A stretch of DNA of 64,000 nucleotides from an uncultured Gemmataceae bacterium (GTDB taxonomy: Bacteria; Planctomycetota; Planctomycetia; Gemmatales; Gemmataceae), in contig CALDUY010000027.1 of NCBI GenBank assembly GCA_937923405.1, positions 1-64,000 on the forward strand. The letters are read 5' to 3'. The notes beneath the pieces are model-generated. The model was not told where the DNA came from. It did no database searches and saw nothing but the letters and a program-made list of their open reading frames with translations. Of this stretch, positions 46,097 to 54,815 are shown piece after piece. The number at the start of each line of letters is the position of its first letter. The stretch's first letter is position 1. A program made the position numbers and the translations under genes.

Positions 46097-46777
46097 GTGA
46101 AGAGGACATTGATGTTCATCGTCGGCGTGGCTGCCCTTGGCTGCGCCATTTACGCCAGCAATAAGCTCTGGGCTCAATCCCCCAGTCCAACGCCGTCGGC
46201 CGCGCCCCAGCCCAAGACCAAAATCGGTTTGGTTAATCTGTCGCGTGTCGTCAAGGAGTACAACAAGTTCAAAACCTTCCAGGAAGAGTTGAAGAACACC
46301 GTTGCGCCTTTCCAGGCTAAGGATACGGCACTGAAGACGGAAGGCGACAAACTGGCTAAGGAAGCTCAGAATCCCCAGACCCCGAACGCTCGTCGCGACG
46401 AGATCAACCGTAAACTGAAGGACATTCAGCGGCAACTGGAAGACAACAAGACCGAGGCGGAGAAGATCATCGTTAAGAAGCAGGAAGAGCAGTTGGTGAT
46501 CCTCTATCGCGATATTCGCGTGGTTGTCGATCGCTACGCCGCCGCGCATGGCTTCGAGTTGATCTTCCACTATAACGATGCCACCACGCCGGATGAGTAC
46601 TGGAGTCCGCAGAACATCGCTCGCAAAATGCAGGCAGGAGCGCTGATGCCGATGCACATTGCCAACGGGTTGGAGATCAGCAGTAACATCATCAGTACGC
46701 TGAACGCCCAGACGCCGGCTTCGGCAGGGGCCACCGGTGCGGGGACGAGCAACGGAACTGCCGCGCCACGTCGCTAG
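46097..46777 (+). CDS. skp: OmpH/Skp-like periplasmic chaperone
   Basis: It encodes 226 residues from GTG 46097, which has GGAG 9 bases upstream and gives a signal peptide (LMFIVGVAALGCAIYASNKL). KIGLVNLSRVVKEYNKFKTF starts the Skp domain, a helical tentacle (about 75-150) rich in Lys/Glu/Gln follows, and RDIRVVVDRYAAAHGFELIF closes the trimer body. The usual role is to carry unfolded outer-membrane proteins across the periplasm. It stands before lpxC, an order also common in proteobacteria. Confidence 0.85.
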   Translation: MKRTLMFIVGVAALGCAIYASNKLWAQSPSPTPSAAPQPKTKIGLVNLSRVVKEYNKFKTFQEELKNTVAPFQAKDTALKTEGDKLAKEAQNPQTPNARRDEINRKLKDIQRQLEDNKTEAEKIIVKKQEEQLVILYRDIRVVVDRYAAAHGFELIFHYNDATTPDEYWSPQNIARKMQAGALMPMHIANGLEISSNIISTLNAQTPASAGATGAGTSNGTAAPRR

Positions 46778-46874
46778 TAAGGCGTGAACTCTGCTCGGGC
46801 GAGTGGGGGAACTCTCTGCCGCTCGCCCGCTAGTAGTCCTACTTTAAGGATCTGTCAAAAAGGAATTTCTTGAC

Positions 46875-47762
46875 GTGAGAAAGCACAACGCTCGTCCGCA
46901 ACGCACCCTCCGCAACTCCGCCGAAGTACACGGCGTCGGCTTTCTCACCGGAGCGACTATTCAGGTGCGATTTCTACCGGCCCCGCCGTCGAGCGGGGTT
47001 GTTTTTGTTCGCACCGATCTTGCAGGACGACCACGCATTCCCGCTCATGTCACTCAGGTGACGGGCACGGCTCGACGCACCACGCTGGGACGCGCTCCCG
47101 TTCAGGTCACACTGGTCGAGCATGTACTCGCCAGCCTGGCCGGGTTGCGGATCGATAATTGTCTGGTCGAACTCAACGCCGTCGAGCCGCCTGGATTGGA
47201 TGGTTCGGCGTTGGGATTTGTCGAAGCCCTGCTTGAGGCTGGCATAGTCGAACAGTCGGCCCCCCGGAGTGTCTGGTCGGTCAGCGAACCGGTTACCGTT
47301 CGCGCGGGCGAAGCCACCCTCACCTTACATCCGCCGGAGACCGACCAGGTCGGATTGTGGATGAGTTACTTTCTGGATTATGGCCCAACCGCGCCGATCG
47401 TTCGCCAAGTCTACACTCGTGAGATCAGTTCGAGTGTGTTCCTGCGCGAGATCGCTTCCTGTCGGACCTTCTTGCTTCAGCAGGAGGCCGAGTTCCTTCG
47501 CGCTCAAGGACTGGGGAGCAACACGACTCCGAAAGATTTGCTCATCTTCGGTCGGTACGGAGTGATCGGCAATACCTTGCGGTTCGCCAACGAACCCGCC
47601 CGGCACAAGGTGCTGGACATGATCGGCGATCTGTCGCTGTTGGGCACAGACTTGCGCGGACATTTGATCGCCTGTCGCTCGGGGCATCCGCTCAACGTCG
47701 AACTGGCGCGCGTACTGCATGCACGATTGGTTACCGCGCTGGGTCGGGCGGTGGCGGCATAA
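46875..47762 (+). CDS. lpxC: UDP-3-O-acyl-N-acetylglucosamine deacetylase
   Basis: This zinc enzyme carries out the committed step of lipid A synthesis. It is 295 residues. Zinc ligands are His83 (VEHVLASLAG), His244 and Asp248 (ARHKVLDMIGDL), the general base is Glu82 and the general acid is His271 (RSGHPLN). CRTFLLQQEAEFLRAQGLG is the typical central loop. The start is GTG 46875 with AAGGAA 9 bases upstream. It supports a lipid A-bearing outer membrane in this planctomycete. Confidence 0.95.
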   Translation: MRKHNARPQRTLRNSAEVHGVGFLTGATIQVRFLPAPPSSGVVFVRTDLAGRPRIPAHVTQVTGTARRTTLGRAPVQVTLVEHVLASLAGLRIDNCLVELNAVEPPGLDGSALGFVEALLEAGIVEQSAPRSVWSVSEPVTVRAGEATLTLHPPETDQVGLWMSYFLDYGPTAPIVRQVYTREISSSVFLREIASCRTFLLQQEAEFLRAQGLGSNTTPKDLLIFGRYGVIGNTLRFANEPARHKVLDMIGDLSLLGTDLRGHLIACRSGHPLNVELARVLHARLVTALGRAVAA

Positions 47763-47788
47763 GGGCAGCTCCCAACGGAGAATCGGCT

Positions 47789-48871
47789 ATGTTACGGCTT
47801 GCGGTCGTTGGCGTGGGACATCTTGGCAAGGAGCATGCACGAATCCTTTCGACGTTCCCAGGCGTCTCGCTGGTCGGCGTGGTCGATTCCAACCGTGCCC
47901 AGGCCGAACGGATCGCTGAGCGTTGTTCGACCCGCGCGTATGTCGATCCACGAGAGTTGATGCCTCAACTCGACGCCGCTGTCATCGCTGCTCCGACGAC
48001 GTACCATCATGTGCTCGCTCGCGAGTTGCTGCACGCTGGGATCCCGTTGTTGATCGAAAAGCCGCTGGCCGCTACCTGTGACGAAGCAGGCGAACTGGTC
48101 GAGTTGGCTCGGTCACGCGGAGTGATTCTGCAAGTGGGGCACATTGAGCGGTTTAATCCCGCCTTTGAAGAGGTACAATCTCTGCCACTTCAGCCGCGCT
48201 ACCTCCAGGCCGAACGCTGCGGCGGCTTCACCGGACGCTCGACCGATACCGGAGTGGTGCTGGATCTGATGATCCACGATCTCGATCTAGTGCTGGCCTT
48301 GACTGGCTCCGAGGTCGAACGGGTCGAGGCTCTGGGCGTTTCCGTGCTGGGTGGACACGAGGATATCGCTCAGGCGCGGGTGGTCTTTCGCAATGGCTGC
48401 ATCGCCGATCTGACCGCCAGCCGGGTGCATCCTGAGCCGCGCCGCCGGATGCAGGTCTGGGGCGTCGAGGGCTACGCCGGTATCGATTTTGCCCGCAAAA
48501 CCCTGAGTTTGATGCAACCGTCGGAATCCCTGCGTCGCGGGATGATCGATTCACGCCGACTCGATCCGGCGCTAGCCTCGAGTCTGAAAGCCGAACTGTT
48601 CGGCCGCTTTATTCAACAGCAGCAGCGCGACTGCAATCAACCCAGCCGCGCGGACCAGTTGACCCGCGAACTGGAAGAGTTCGTCCACTGTGTGCGGACT
48701 GGCGCGACGCCGCGCGTCGATGGAGAGGCGGGCTATCGGGCCATTGAGGTAGCGACGCGAATTCTCGACAGTCTTCGTTCCCATTGCTGGGAAGCCGGTG
48801 CAATCGGTCCGCGGTTGTTGCCGCCGTCGCGCGGTCCGCTGTTCCATCCGGCGACGCGCGAAGCCGCCTGA
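47789..48871 (+). CDS. Gfo/Idh/MocA-family dehydrogenase next to lpxC
   Basis: It encodes 360 residues. An N-terminal Rossmann domain has LRLAVVGVGHLGKEHARIL (NAD-binding Gly motif) and LLIEKPLAATCDEAGEL with the catalytic EKP lysine. The C-terminal domain has GVVLDLMIHDLDLVLAL, the family DxxxH motif. Starting 26 bases after lpxC, it may act on a lipid A precursor, for example oxidising the 3-position of UDP-GlcNAc like GnnA; that is inference from context. An aminotransferase partner is not seen nearby. Confidence 0.88.
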   Translation: MLRLAVVGVGHLGKEHARILSTFPGVSLVGVVDSNRAQAERIAERCSTRAYVDPRELMPQLDAAVIAAPTTYHHVLARELLHAGIPLLIEKPLAATCDEAGELVELARSRGVILQVGHIERFNPAFEEVQSLPLQPRYLQAERCGGFTGRSTDTGVVLDLMIHDLDLVLALTGSEVERVEALGVSVLGGHEDIAQARVVFRNGCIADLTASRVHPEPRRRMQVWGVEGYAGIDFARKTLSLMQPSESLRRGMIDSRRLDPALASSLKAELFGRFIQQQQRDCNQPSRADQLTRELEEFVHCVRTGATPRVDGEAGYRAIEVATRILDSLRSHCWEAGAIGPRLLPPSRGPLFHPATREAA

Positions 48872-48889
48872 GGAATAGTGGTCGGTGGT

Positions 48890-50362
48890 TCACCTGTCTT
48901 CCCGCAACAGTTGGTCCCACTGCTCCCAAGTCTCGGCCAGCGGGCGAAACAGTTCCTTGCGACGTTTTTCGTCGTCCCTGGTCCAATTGGGACCGGCCTC
49001 CAGGCAGCGCCGCGTTTCCTCGAATGCCAGGCGTACTTTCTCTAGATCGGCGATCGCCTGGGTTCGCTCACGCTCTAGAGGGGGATCGCGATAGACGCCC
49101 AGCTTTCGGAGTTTTTCTTCTAGTTTGGCGAGTTTATCGATCTCTGAAGTCAGCGTAGCGATGGCCTGGGCCACCAGTTCCGGAGGACGCCGCGCGACAG
49201 CGAAATTGGCCAACAGTAGATGCACCTTGGTTCGATAGGCCCAGTAGGCTTGTGCTAGATGCTCGCCGGTCGGTTGGCCGTACTCTTCCTCGAAGCGCAG
49301 GCGTTCCAGCTGGATCCAGTTGGGATTGCTCTGCTGAGCCTCGCGAAGCTGGACATAGCTGAGCCACGGCACCACGGCCAGCATCGGCACCAGCAGCCAG
49401 CGAAGCAGTCGTGGTCCGAATCGCTGGTAGTGCAGTAGCAGGGCGGCCGCACCGCCGGCCAGCGCGCCACCTAGATGGCCCCAACCACTGACTCCGGGTA
49501 GCAGGCTGCTGACCACGATGAGAATGCCCGTGGTCAGCATCTGCGATCGTCCCCGGCGGGCCATTTCCCGAGGCAAGTGTCGGCCATTGAGCAGAATCCA
49601 CATGGCCTCCGCGGCGAGGACTCCGCACAACGCGCCGGAAGCGCCGACGAGTACCCCTTGAATCATGGGATGATAGGCCATGCCCAGGCACGAACCACCC
49701 CAGCCGGCAATGGCGTAGATCAGCGCGTACCGCCAGCGGCCCCAGGTTTGCTCGACGAACTGGCCGGCGGCGTACAGAGCGTACATGTTCATGGCGAGGT
49801 GCAGCGCTCCCAGATGCACGAAGCAGGCCGTCAGCAACCGCCACCACTGCCCCTGAATCAAATGCTGGGCGTTGACCCCGCCTGCCGGCTCCAGCACTTT
49901 GCTGAACAGGGCCGGAGGCAACGGCTGGCCCGGCATCGCTCCAAGATAGGCGGTGGTCAGGCTAATCTTCGACGCCAAGTAGATACTGTAGCCGAACATC
50001 ACGAAATTGGCCGCCAGCAGCAGCCGAGTGACGGTCGGCGTAAAGCGACGGCGCAGACTGGACCGGACGATCGCGCCTTGCGTCTGAGTCAGCGGTTCGC
50101 CGCTGCGCAGTCGAGCCAGTGCCTCGGGATCGTCGAGAACTTGTCGCCCCAGTGTGGTCAGTGTGACCCCAGGGCCGAACTCCGAGGACGAGTCGGCCCG
50201 CTCCACGAGTCCGTCGAGCCAGAGCATCTCCAGCAAGTTCGTTACTGGGGTCGGATCGGCTCCGTAGTCGCGTGCGAACTGCTGATAATACCAAGGATGT
50301 GGTGAAGCTCGACCAATCTCGGCGAGGATCACCTCCAGGGGATGTTCGATGATCTGGCTCAT
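48890..50362 (-). CDS. Rhomboid-family intramembrane serine protease with N- and C-terminal extensions
   Basis: It encodes 490 residues. The first 95 look like a small winged-helix-like module (EVILAEIGRASPHPWYYQQF, then LLEMLWLDGLVERADSS). Six transmembrane helices span about 112-305. The rhomboid residues are visible: LHLAMNMYAL (His188, Asn192), GASGALCGVLAAE (Ser242) and GWGHLGGALAGGAAA (His296). The last 180 residues are soluble, with a charged coiled coil. It cleaves membrane proteins; the substrate is unknown. ATG 50362 is used. Confidence 0.87.
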   Translation of the reverse strand: MSQIIEHPLEVILAEIGRASPHPWYYQQFARDYGADPTPVTNLLEMLWLDGLVERADSSSEFGPGVTLTTLGRQVLDDPEALARLRSGEPLTQTQGAIVRSSLRRRFTPTVTRLLLAANFVMFGYSIYLASKISLTTAYLGAMPGQPLPPALFSKVLEPAGGVNAQHLIQGQWWRLLTACFVHLGALHLAMNMYALYAAGQFVEQTWGRWRYALIYAIAGWGGSCLGMAYHPMIQGVLVGASGALCGVLAAEAMWILLNGRHLPREMARRGRSQMLTTGILIVVSSLLPGVSGWGHLGGALAGGAAALLLHYQRFGPRLLRWLLVPMLAVVPWLSYVQLREAQQSNPNWIQLERLRFEEEYGQPTGEHLAQAYWAYRTKVHLLLANFAVARRPPELVAQAIATLTSEIDKLAKLEEKLRKLGVYRDPPLERERTQAIADLEKVRLAFEETRRCLEAGPNWTRDDEKRRKELFRPLAETWEQWDQLLREDR

Positions 50363-50407
50363 GCAGGCATTATGTAAATTGCCCGGGGCCAGAGCCACTG
50401 GGATCGC

Positions 50408-51754
50408 TCATCCTTCCAGTCCCGGCAGACGCCCGGTGCTGTCGCCGAACTGATCCACCTTCGCGCCCATACGATCCAGCAGCGACAGCCAGAGGTTGTT
50501 CAGCGGCGTGTTTCGCGGATAGACGACGTGTCGCCCGCTCTTAATGGTGCCACCACCTCGACCGAGGAGCAGGATGGGCAGGTCGTCGTGGTTGTGGCGG
50601 TTGCCGTCGCCGTTCCCCGAACCATAGGCGATCATGCAGCTATCCAGCAGCGATCGTCCGCCCTCTTGGATGCTCTTGAGCCGACTCAGAACATAAGCCA
50701 GCTGCTCGATGTGGAAATGGTTGATCTGCTGAATCTTGCTCATCTTCTCGGGCTTGCGGCCATGATGCGACAGATCGTGATGGCCCTCGGAGATGCCGAT
50801 CTCACGATAGGGACGATTGCTCCCCTCATTGGCAAAGACAAAGGTACAGACGCGGGTCAGGTCGGCCTGGAAGGCCAGCACCATCATGTCACCCAAGAGA
50901 CGCAGATGTTCGCGCATGTTCTTGGTGACTGCGGGCGGCGGCGTGACCCCCTCAGGAGCGCCTGGGACGTCCTCAGCCTTCTCCAGCCGGGCCATGCGCT
51001 GCTCGATCTCACGCACACCGGTCAGATACTCGTCGAGTTTGCGTAGGTCGCTGCTGCCGAGCCGACGCTTTAGGGCTTGGGCATCCTCGGCGACAAAGTC
51101 GAGCAGGCTCCGCCGATAGGCCGATTGGCGGAAGGCGGCAGCGTCGCCAGGTTTGCCGGCGATCGAGAATAGGCGCTGAAATACCAGACGCGGGTTGGTC
51201 TCTTTGGCGACAGGTGAGGCTTCGCCGCGCCAACTGATCGTCGAAGAATAAGCGCAGGAGTAGCCGGAATCGCAACTGCCGGCCTGGCGACCACCCTCGG
51301 TGCCAATCTCCAACGAGGGAAACTTGGTGGCATGGCCGATGTCGCGGACAGCGAGCTGGTCCATCGAGATACCGACTTTGATGTCGGCCCCGGCGGTTTT
51401 TCGCGGCTGACAACCGGTCAGAAACGCCGACATCGCCCGGGCATGATCTCCCGGCCCGTCCCCGTTGGGTCGCGCCTTATCCACTGTCAACCCCGACAGC
51501 ACCAGCAGCTGATCCTTGAACGGCTCCAGGGGTTTGAGCGTGGCCGGCAGCGTGAAGTTGGCACCGGTCTCTTTGGGTTTCCAGTCCTCCATGTGAATGC
51601 CATTAGGGACATAGAGGATCGCCAAACGTCGTGGTGAAGGGATACCTGGGGCCGCTCCCAACAGCGACGAGGGGAGCATCGCGTCGAGCAGCGGCAATGC
51701 CAGACTGGCTCCCAGTCCTCGCAGCGCGGTTCGACGATCGATGTGTAGGTTCAT
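50408..51754 (-). CDS. DUF1552 protein
   Basis: It encodes 448 residues. A Tat-like leader (DRRTALRGLGASLALPLLDA) precedes the DUF1552 core (RRLAILYVPNGIHMEDWKP, then FLTGCQPRKTAGADI and SMDQLAVRDIG). The C-terminal half has YREIGISEGHHDLSHHGRKP and the typical YGSGNGDGNRHNHDDLPILL. The family is widespread in planctomycetes and is nearly always paired with a cytochrome/DUF1592 protein, as here with a 4-base ATGA overlap. The biochemical role is unknown. AAGGGGAG precedes the ATG. Confidence 0.93.
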   Translation of the reverse strand: MNLHIDRRTALRGLGASLALPLLDAMLPSSLLGAAPGIPSPRRLAILYVPNGIHMEDWKPKETGANFTLPATLKPLEPFKDQLLVLSGLTVDKARPNGDGPGDHARAMSAFLTGCQPRKTAGADIKVGISMDQLAVRDIGHATKFPSLEIGTEGGRQAGSCDSGYSCAYSSTISWRGEASPVAKETNPRLVFQRLFSIAGKPGDAAAFRQSAYRRSLLDFVAEDAQALKRRLGSSDLRKLDEYLTGVREIEQRMARLEKAEDVPGAPEGVTPPPAVTKNMREHLRLLGDMMVLAFQADLTRVCTFVFANEGSNRPYREIGISEGHHDLSHHGRKPEKMSKIQQINHFHIEQLAYVLSRLKSIQEGGRSLLDSCMIAYGSGNGDGNRHNHDDLPILLLGRGGGTIKSGRHVVYPRNTPLNNLWLSLLDRMGAKVDQFGDSTGRLPGLEG

Positions 51755-53589
51755 GGCTTCTCCCCTTTAGGTCGGCGTTTCTGAAACGGATCCGAGCGAA
51801 CAATCTCGATCACCACACTCTGAAATTTATACTCCGCCTTCGCCACCTTTTTGGCCATCTCTTCAATGTAACACCGATCCGAGCGTTCGGTCCCGCGGCC
51901 TAGAGCGTAAGTCAGCAGTTTGTCGACAAAACACTTCACGAACAGGTCTTTTTTCGCCAGTAGCACCTGGCGCAGTTCTTCGGGACCGTTAAACTTAGAG
52001 CCATCGGGCAAGACTCCCGAGGCATCAATCTTGTGCTTGCCCTCCTGGTCTCGCCAGATTCCGACAGCGTTGAAGTTTTCCAGGCCGAAGCCCAGAGGAT
52101 CCATGCGGGCGTGGCAACTGGCGCAGCTGGGGTTCTTGCGATGCTGTTCCATCTGTTGCCGCAGCGTGCCGTGCAACTCCTCGGTCTCTTCGAGTTCGTC
52201 CACGTCGGGCGGCGGCGGCGGTGGTGGCGTGCCCAATAGATTCTCCAGGATCCACTTGCCGCGCTTGACCGGCGAAGTGCGGGTCGGATTGCTCGTCACC
52301 GCCAACACGCTGGCCTGAGTCAGCACTCCGCCGCGCGGACTACCGGCTAACGACACCTTCTGGAAGTTGTCACCGGTTACTCCGTCTAGTCCATAGTGCC
52401 GGGCTAGCCGACGATTGACGAAAGTGTAATCGGCGTTCAAGAAGTCCAAAATCGGGCGATTTTCCTGAACGACGTGGTGAACGAACAACACCGTCTCTTG
52501 AGTCATGTCGTCCAGCATCCGGGGGGTTATCCCGGGAAACCGCTTGGGGTCGAAGCTGAGCGACGACAACGAGCGAGTGTTGAGCCACTGTCCGCCGAAA
52601 TGCTCGGCCAAGGCCCTGGACTTCGGCGAACGCAGCATCCGTTGAACCTGACGTTCCAGCTCGCCGGCCTGACGCAGCTTGCCCTCTTTGGCCAGACCGA
52701 ACAATTCGTCGTCGGGCATGCTCGACCAGAGAAAGTAGGATAAGCGCGTGGCCAGCTCCCATTCGGAGAGGAGCAGGTCTTTATTAGTCGGATCCTGCTC
52801 GACGCGGAAGAGGAAGTGCGGCGAAATTAGCACGGCCTGGAAGGCGAGTTTCTGGCCGACTTCCGGAGCATCGCCCTGATCCCGAGCCATGCGGACTAGT
52901 CCCAGCAAGCGTTTGACTTCCTCTTCGGTGGCAGGACGACGCCAGGCTCGGCTGGCGAACTCGCTCAGGTTCTGCCGCATCGCGTCGCGGTTGGTCGGCG
53001 AGGGCGCGCGGGGCATCAGCCGTTTGCGGAGTTCCGGTCGTCGCCAGGCACGTTCGATGATTTCCTCCGCTGCCGTGAGGTACTTCTCCATCAGCAATGG
53101 CGGCAACGATAGTACGTCGCCGATGTTGTCGAAGCCATAGCCCACGTCGTCGGCGGGAAAGTCGCGGGCCGGGCTGTAGTCCACGCCGACCAGATCGCGG
53201 ATGGTGTTCTGATATTCGACGCGATTGAGCCGACGCAGCGTGACCCGCCCTGGATCGCGTGGGCCGTCGCAGTCGAGTTTGTAGACGACGGCATCCAGCC
53301 AGCGGTTGAGCGTGTCCAGCTCCGCCGCCGTGGGCCGTTTCGCTCCCGCTGGGGGCATGTCGCCGGAACGCAGATTGTCGCCCACCTTTTCCCACAGGGC
53401 ACGCTGCGTCACGATGTCCGCGTCGGTCTTGGTCCTGCTGAGGACGATACCGCCTTTAGGTTTGGTCTCGCCGTGGCAACGCAGACAGTATTTCTCCACC
53501 AGCGGAGCGATGTCCTTGGCAAACGATGGAGCGGGAGCAGGAGCAGGATCGGCGGCAACGAACAACACCACAGCCGCGACAGCGGTCAT
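51751..53589 (-). CDS. DUF1587/1592/1588/1585 cytochrome-like protein
   Basis: It encodes 612 residues. A short hydrophobic N-terminus is followed by a planctomycete-type cytochrome C segment with one heme motif CLRCH (FAKDIAPLVEKYCLRCHGET). Then come DUF1587 (LRRLNRVEYQNTIRDLVG), DUF1592 (about 240-370), DUF1588 with a CASCH motif (KNPSCASCHARMDPLGFGLE) and DUF1585 (VDKLLTYALGRGTERSD). Probably a periplasmic redox or polymer-degrading enzyme working with the DUF1552 partner. ATG 53589 with GGAG upstream is preferred; a TTG at 53628 would give a longer signal. Confidence 0.92.
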   Translation of the reverse strand: MTAVAAVVLFVAADPAPAPAPSFAKDIAPLVEKYCLRCHGETKPKGGIVLSRTKTDADIVTQRALWEKVGDNLRSGDMPPAGAKRPTAAELDTLNRWLDAVVYKLDCDGPRDPGRVTLRRLNRVEYQNTIRDLVGVDYSPARDFPADDVGYGFDNIGDVLSLPPLLMEKYLTAAEEIIERAWRRPELRKRLMPRAPSPTNRDAMRQNLSEFASRAWRRPATEEEVKRLLGLVRMARDQGDAPEVGQKLAFQAVLISPHFLFRVEQDPTNKDLLLSEWELATRLSYFLWSSMPDDELFGLAKEGKLRQAGELERQVQRMLRSPKSRALAEHFGGQWLNTRSLSSLSFDPKRFPGITPRMLDDMTQETVLFVHHVVQENRPILDFLNADYTFVNRRLARHYGLDGVTGDNFQKVSLAGSPRGGVLTQASVLAVTSNPTRTSPVKRGKWILENLLGTPPPPPPPDVDELEETEELHGTLRQQMEQHRKNPSCASCHARMDPLGFGLENFNAVGIWRDQEGKHKIDASGVLPDGSKFNGPEELRQVLLAKKDLFVKCFVDKLLTYALGRGTERSDRCYIEEMAKKVAKAEYKFQSVVIEIVRSDPFQKRRPKGEKP

Positions 53590-53656
53590 CGAGGCAATCT
53601 CCAGGGTCAGGGCGTAATCGAACGCCAAGGCGGGGTACCCGGAGAGATATTATCGC

Positions 53657-54067
53657 CTACAGGCGAATGATCTTCAAGCGTTTACTGATTTCTTCGGCGG
53701 AAAACAGTTCGCCCTGGCCTGCGCCGGGGCAAACGGCGCGGGTCGCCTCCCAGTCCTCGGGCGTGGCAACGTTGCTTTGCCAGAACGGCCAGGTACGGCA
53801 CTGCGGTGGACGCGCCGGATAGACGGTACATCCTCTTTCGCGATTCCAAAAGACGCAATCACCGTTCAGCTTCTCGCGGAGGCTCAAACCGCGTGGGGCC
53901 GACTTGGTATATCGCTTTCGCACCTGCTCCAACGGTTCGCCGAGGTAGTCTGCCAGAGCCGCTAAGTCTTCGTCGCTGACCCAGACGTAGCCCGGCTCGC
54001 CGGTGCAGCAGTTGCCGCAGCGCGTACAGCGAAAGCGCAAACCGTCACGATACCAGAGGGTGTCCAT
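53657..54067 (-). CDS. YkgJ-family cysteine-cluster (metal-binding) protein
   Basis: It encodes 136 residues. The N-terminal FRCTRCGNCCTGEPGYVWVS has the CXXCXXCC signature of the YkgJ/UPF0153 group, and later GCTVYPARPPQCRTWPFW adds the remaining cysteines. The family is thought to chelate zinc or iron, and the exact function is unknown. GAGG lies 8 bases before the ATG. Confidence 0.88.
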   Translation of the reverse strand: MDTLWYRDGLRFRCTRCGNCCTGEPGYVWVSDEDLAALADYLGEPLEQVRKRYTKSAPRGLSLREKLNGDCVFWNRERGCTVYPARPPQCRTWPFWQSNVATPEDWEATRAVCPGAGQGELFSAEEISKRLKIIRL

Positions 54068-54161
54068 CGTTCGACCTCGTTCCGTGTCTGGTTCCAGATG
54101 CGTCTGTATGATAGCGATGGCGAGAGGCTTCGTCTAAATTCTCCGCGATGAGGTCGGCGTC

Positions 54162-54704
54162 ATGGATCGCAATAATCACTATGAGCTGGCGTTCGAGGCC
54201 TATTTGCAGACGCGGGGGCTGTGCTACGTCGCCGTCGATGAAACCCGTCGCGCCCTGCTGGACGATCAGCCGATCAAGAGCGTGGATTTCTTGGTCTTCG
54301 ACCGCGACGGGGCCCGGTTGGTCGTCGACGTGAAGGGACGTCGCTATCCCGGCGGCAGTGCTGACCGACCTCGTCGAGTCTGGGAATGCTGGTCGTTCCG
54401 CGACGACATCGACGGCCTGTCGCGCTGGGCGGAGTTGGCCGGCCCGGAGTATCGCGGCTTGCTGGTCTTTGCCTATCTGTTGCATCCCAGCGTGGAACTG
54501 GACACGACCACTGCCGATCTGCACTTGCACCGTGGCCAAAGGTATCTTTACCGCGCCGTCGAGGTCGGCGACTATCGCAACCACATGCGGACACGCAGTC
54601 CGCGCTGGCAGACCGTCGATTTGGCCTGTGCCGACTTCCACGCCGTGGTTCGTCCGCTGTCGCAGTTTCTTCGCCGGAACTCGCCGGAAGAGGTGCCGTT
54701 CTGA
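54162..54704 (+). CDS. Predicted PD-(D/E)XK-fold nuclease-like protein with a HYE-type N-terminus
   Basis: It encodes 180 residues. It opens with NHYELAFEAYLQTRGLCYV, a motif I associate with a planctomycete-restricted family. The core IKSVDFLVFDRDGARLVVDV then KGR fits the PD-(D/E)XK active site (Asp42, Asp56, Lys58). Downstream are ECWSFRDDIDGLSRW and helices. A nuclease role is inferred from this motif only. GAGG lies 8 bases before the ATG. A methyltransferase gene follows 111 bases later, without evidence that the two form a system. Confidence 0.65.
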   Translation: MDRNNHYELAFEAYLQTRGLCYVAVDETRRALLDDQPIKSVDFLVFDRDGARLVVDVKGRRYPGGSADRPRRVWECWSFRDDIDGLSRWAELAGPEYRGLLVFAYLLHPSVELDTTTADLHLHRGQRYLYRAVEVGDYRNHMRTRSPRWQTVDLACADFHAVVRPLSQFLRRNSPEEVPF

Positions 54705-54815
54705 GCCGTGGTGCGTTGCTGGTTCGCCATTGACACGAGTTGGCGCGGCGTGGTACTGAATCGGGTCGTTTAACCTATTAAGGCCCTGTTTCGCGCTACC
54801 GCGAAGGATTGCGCC

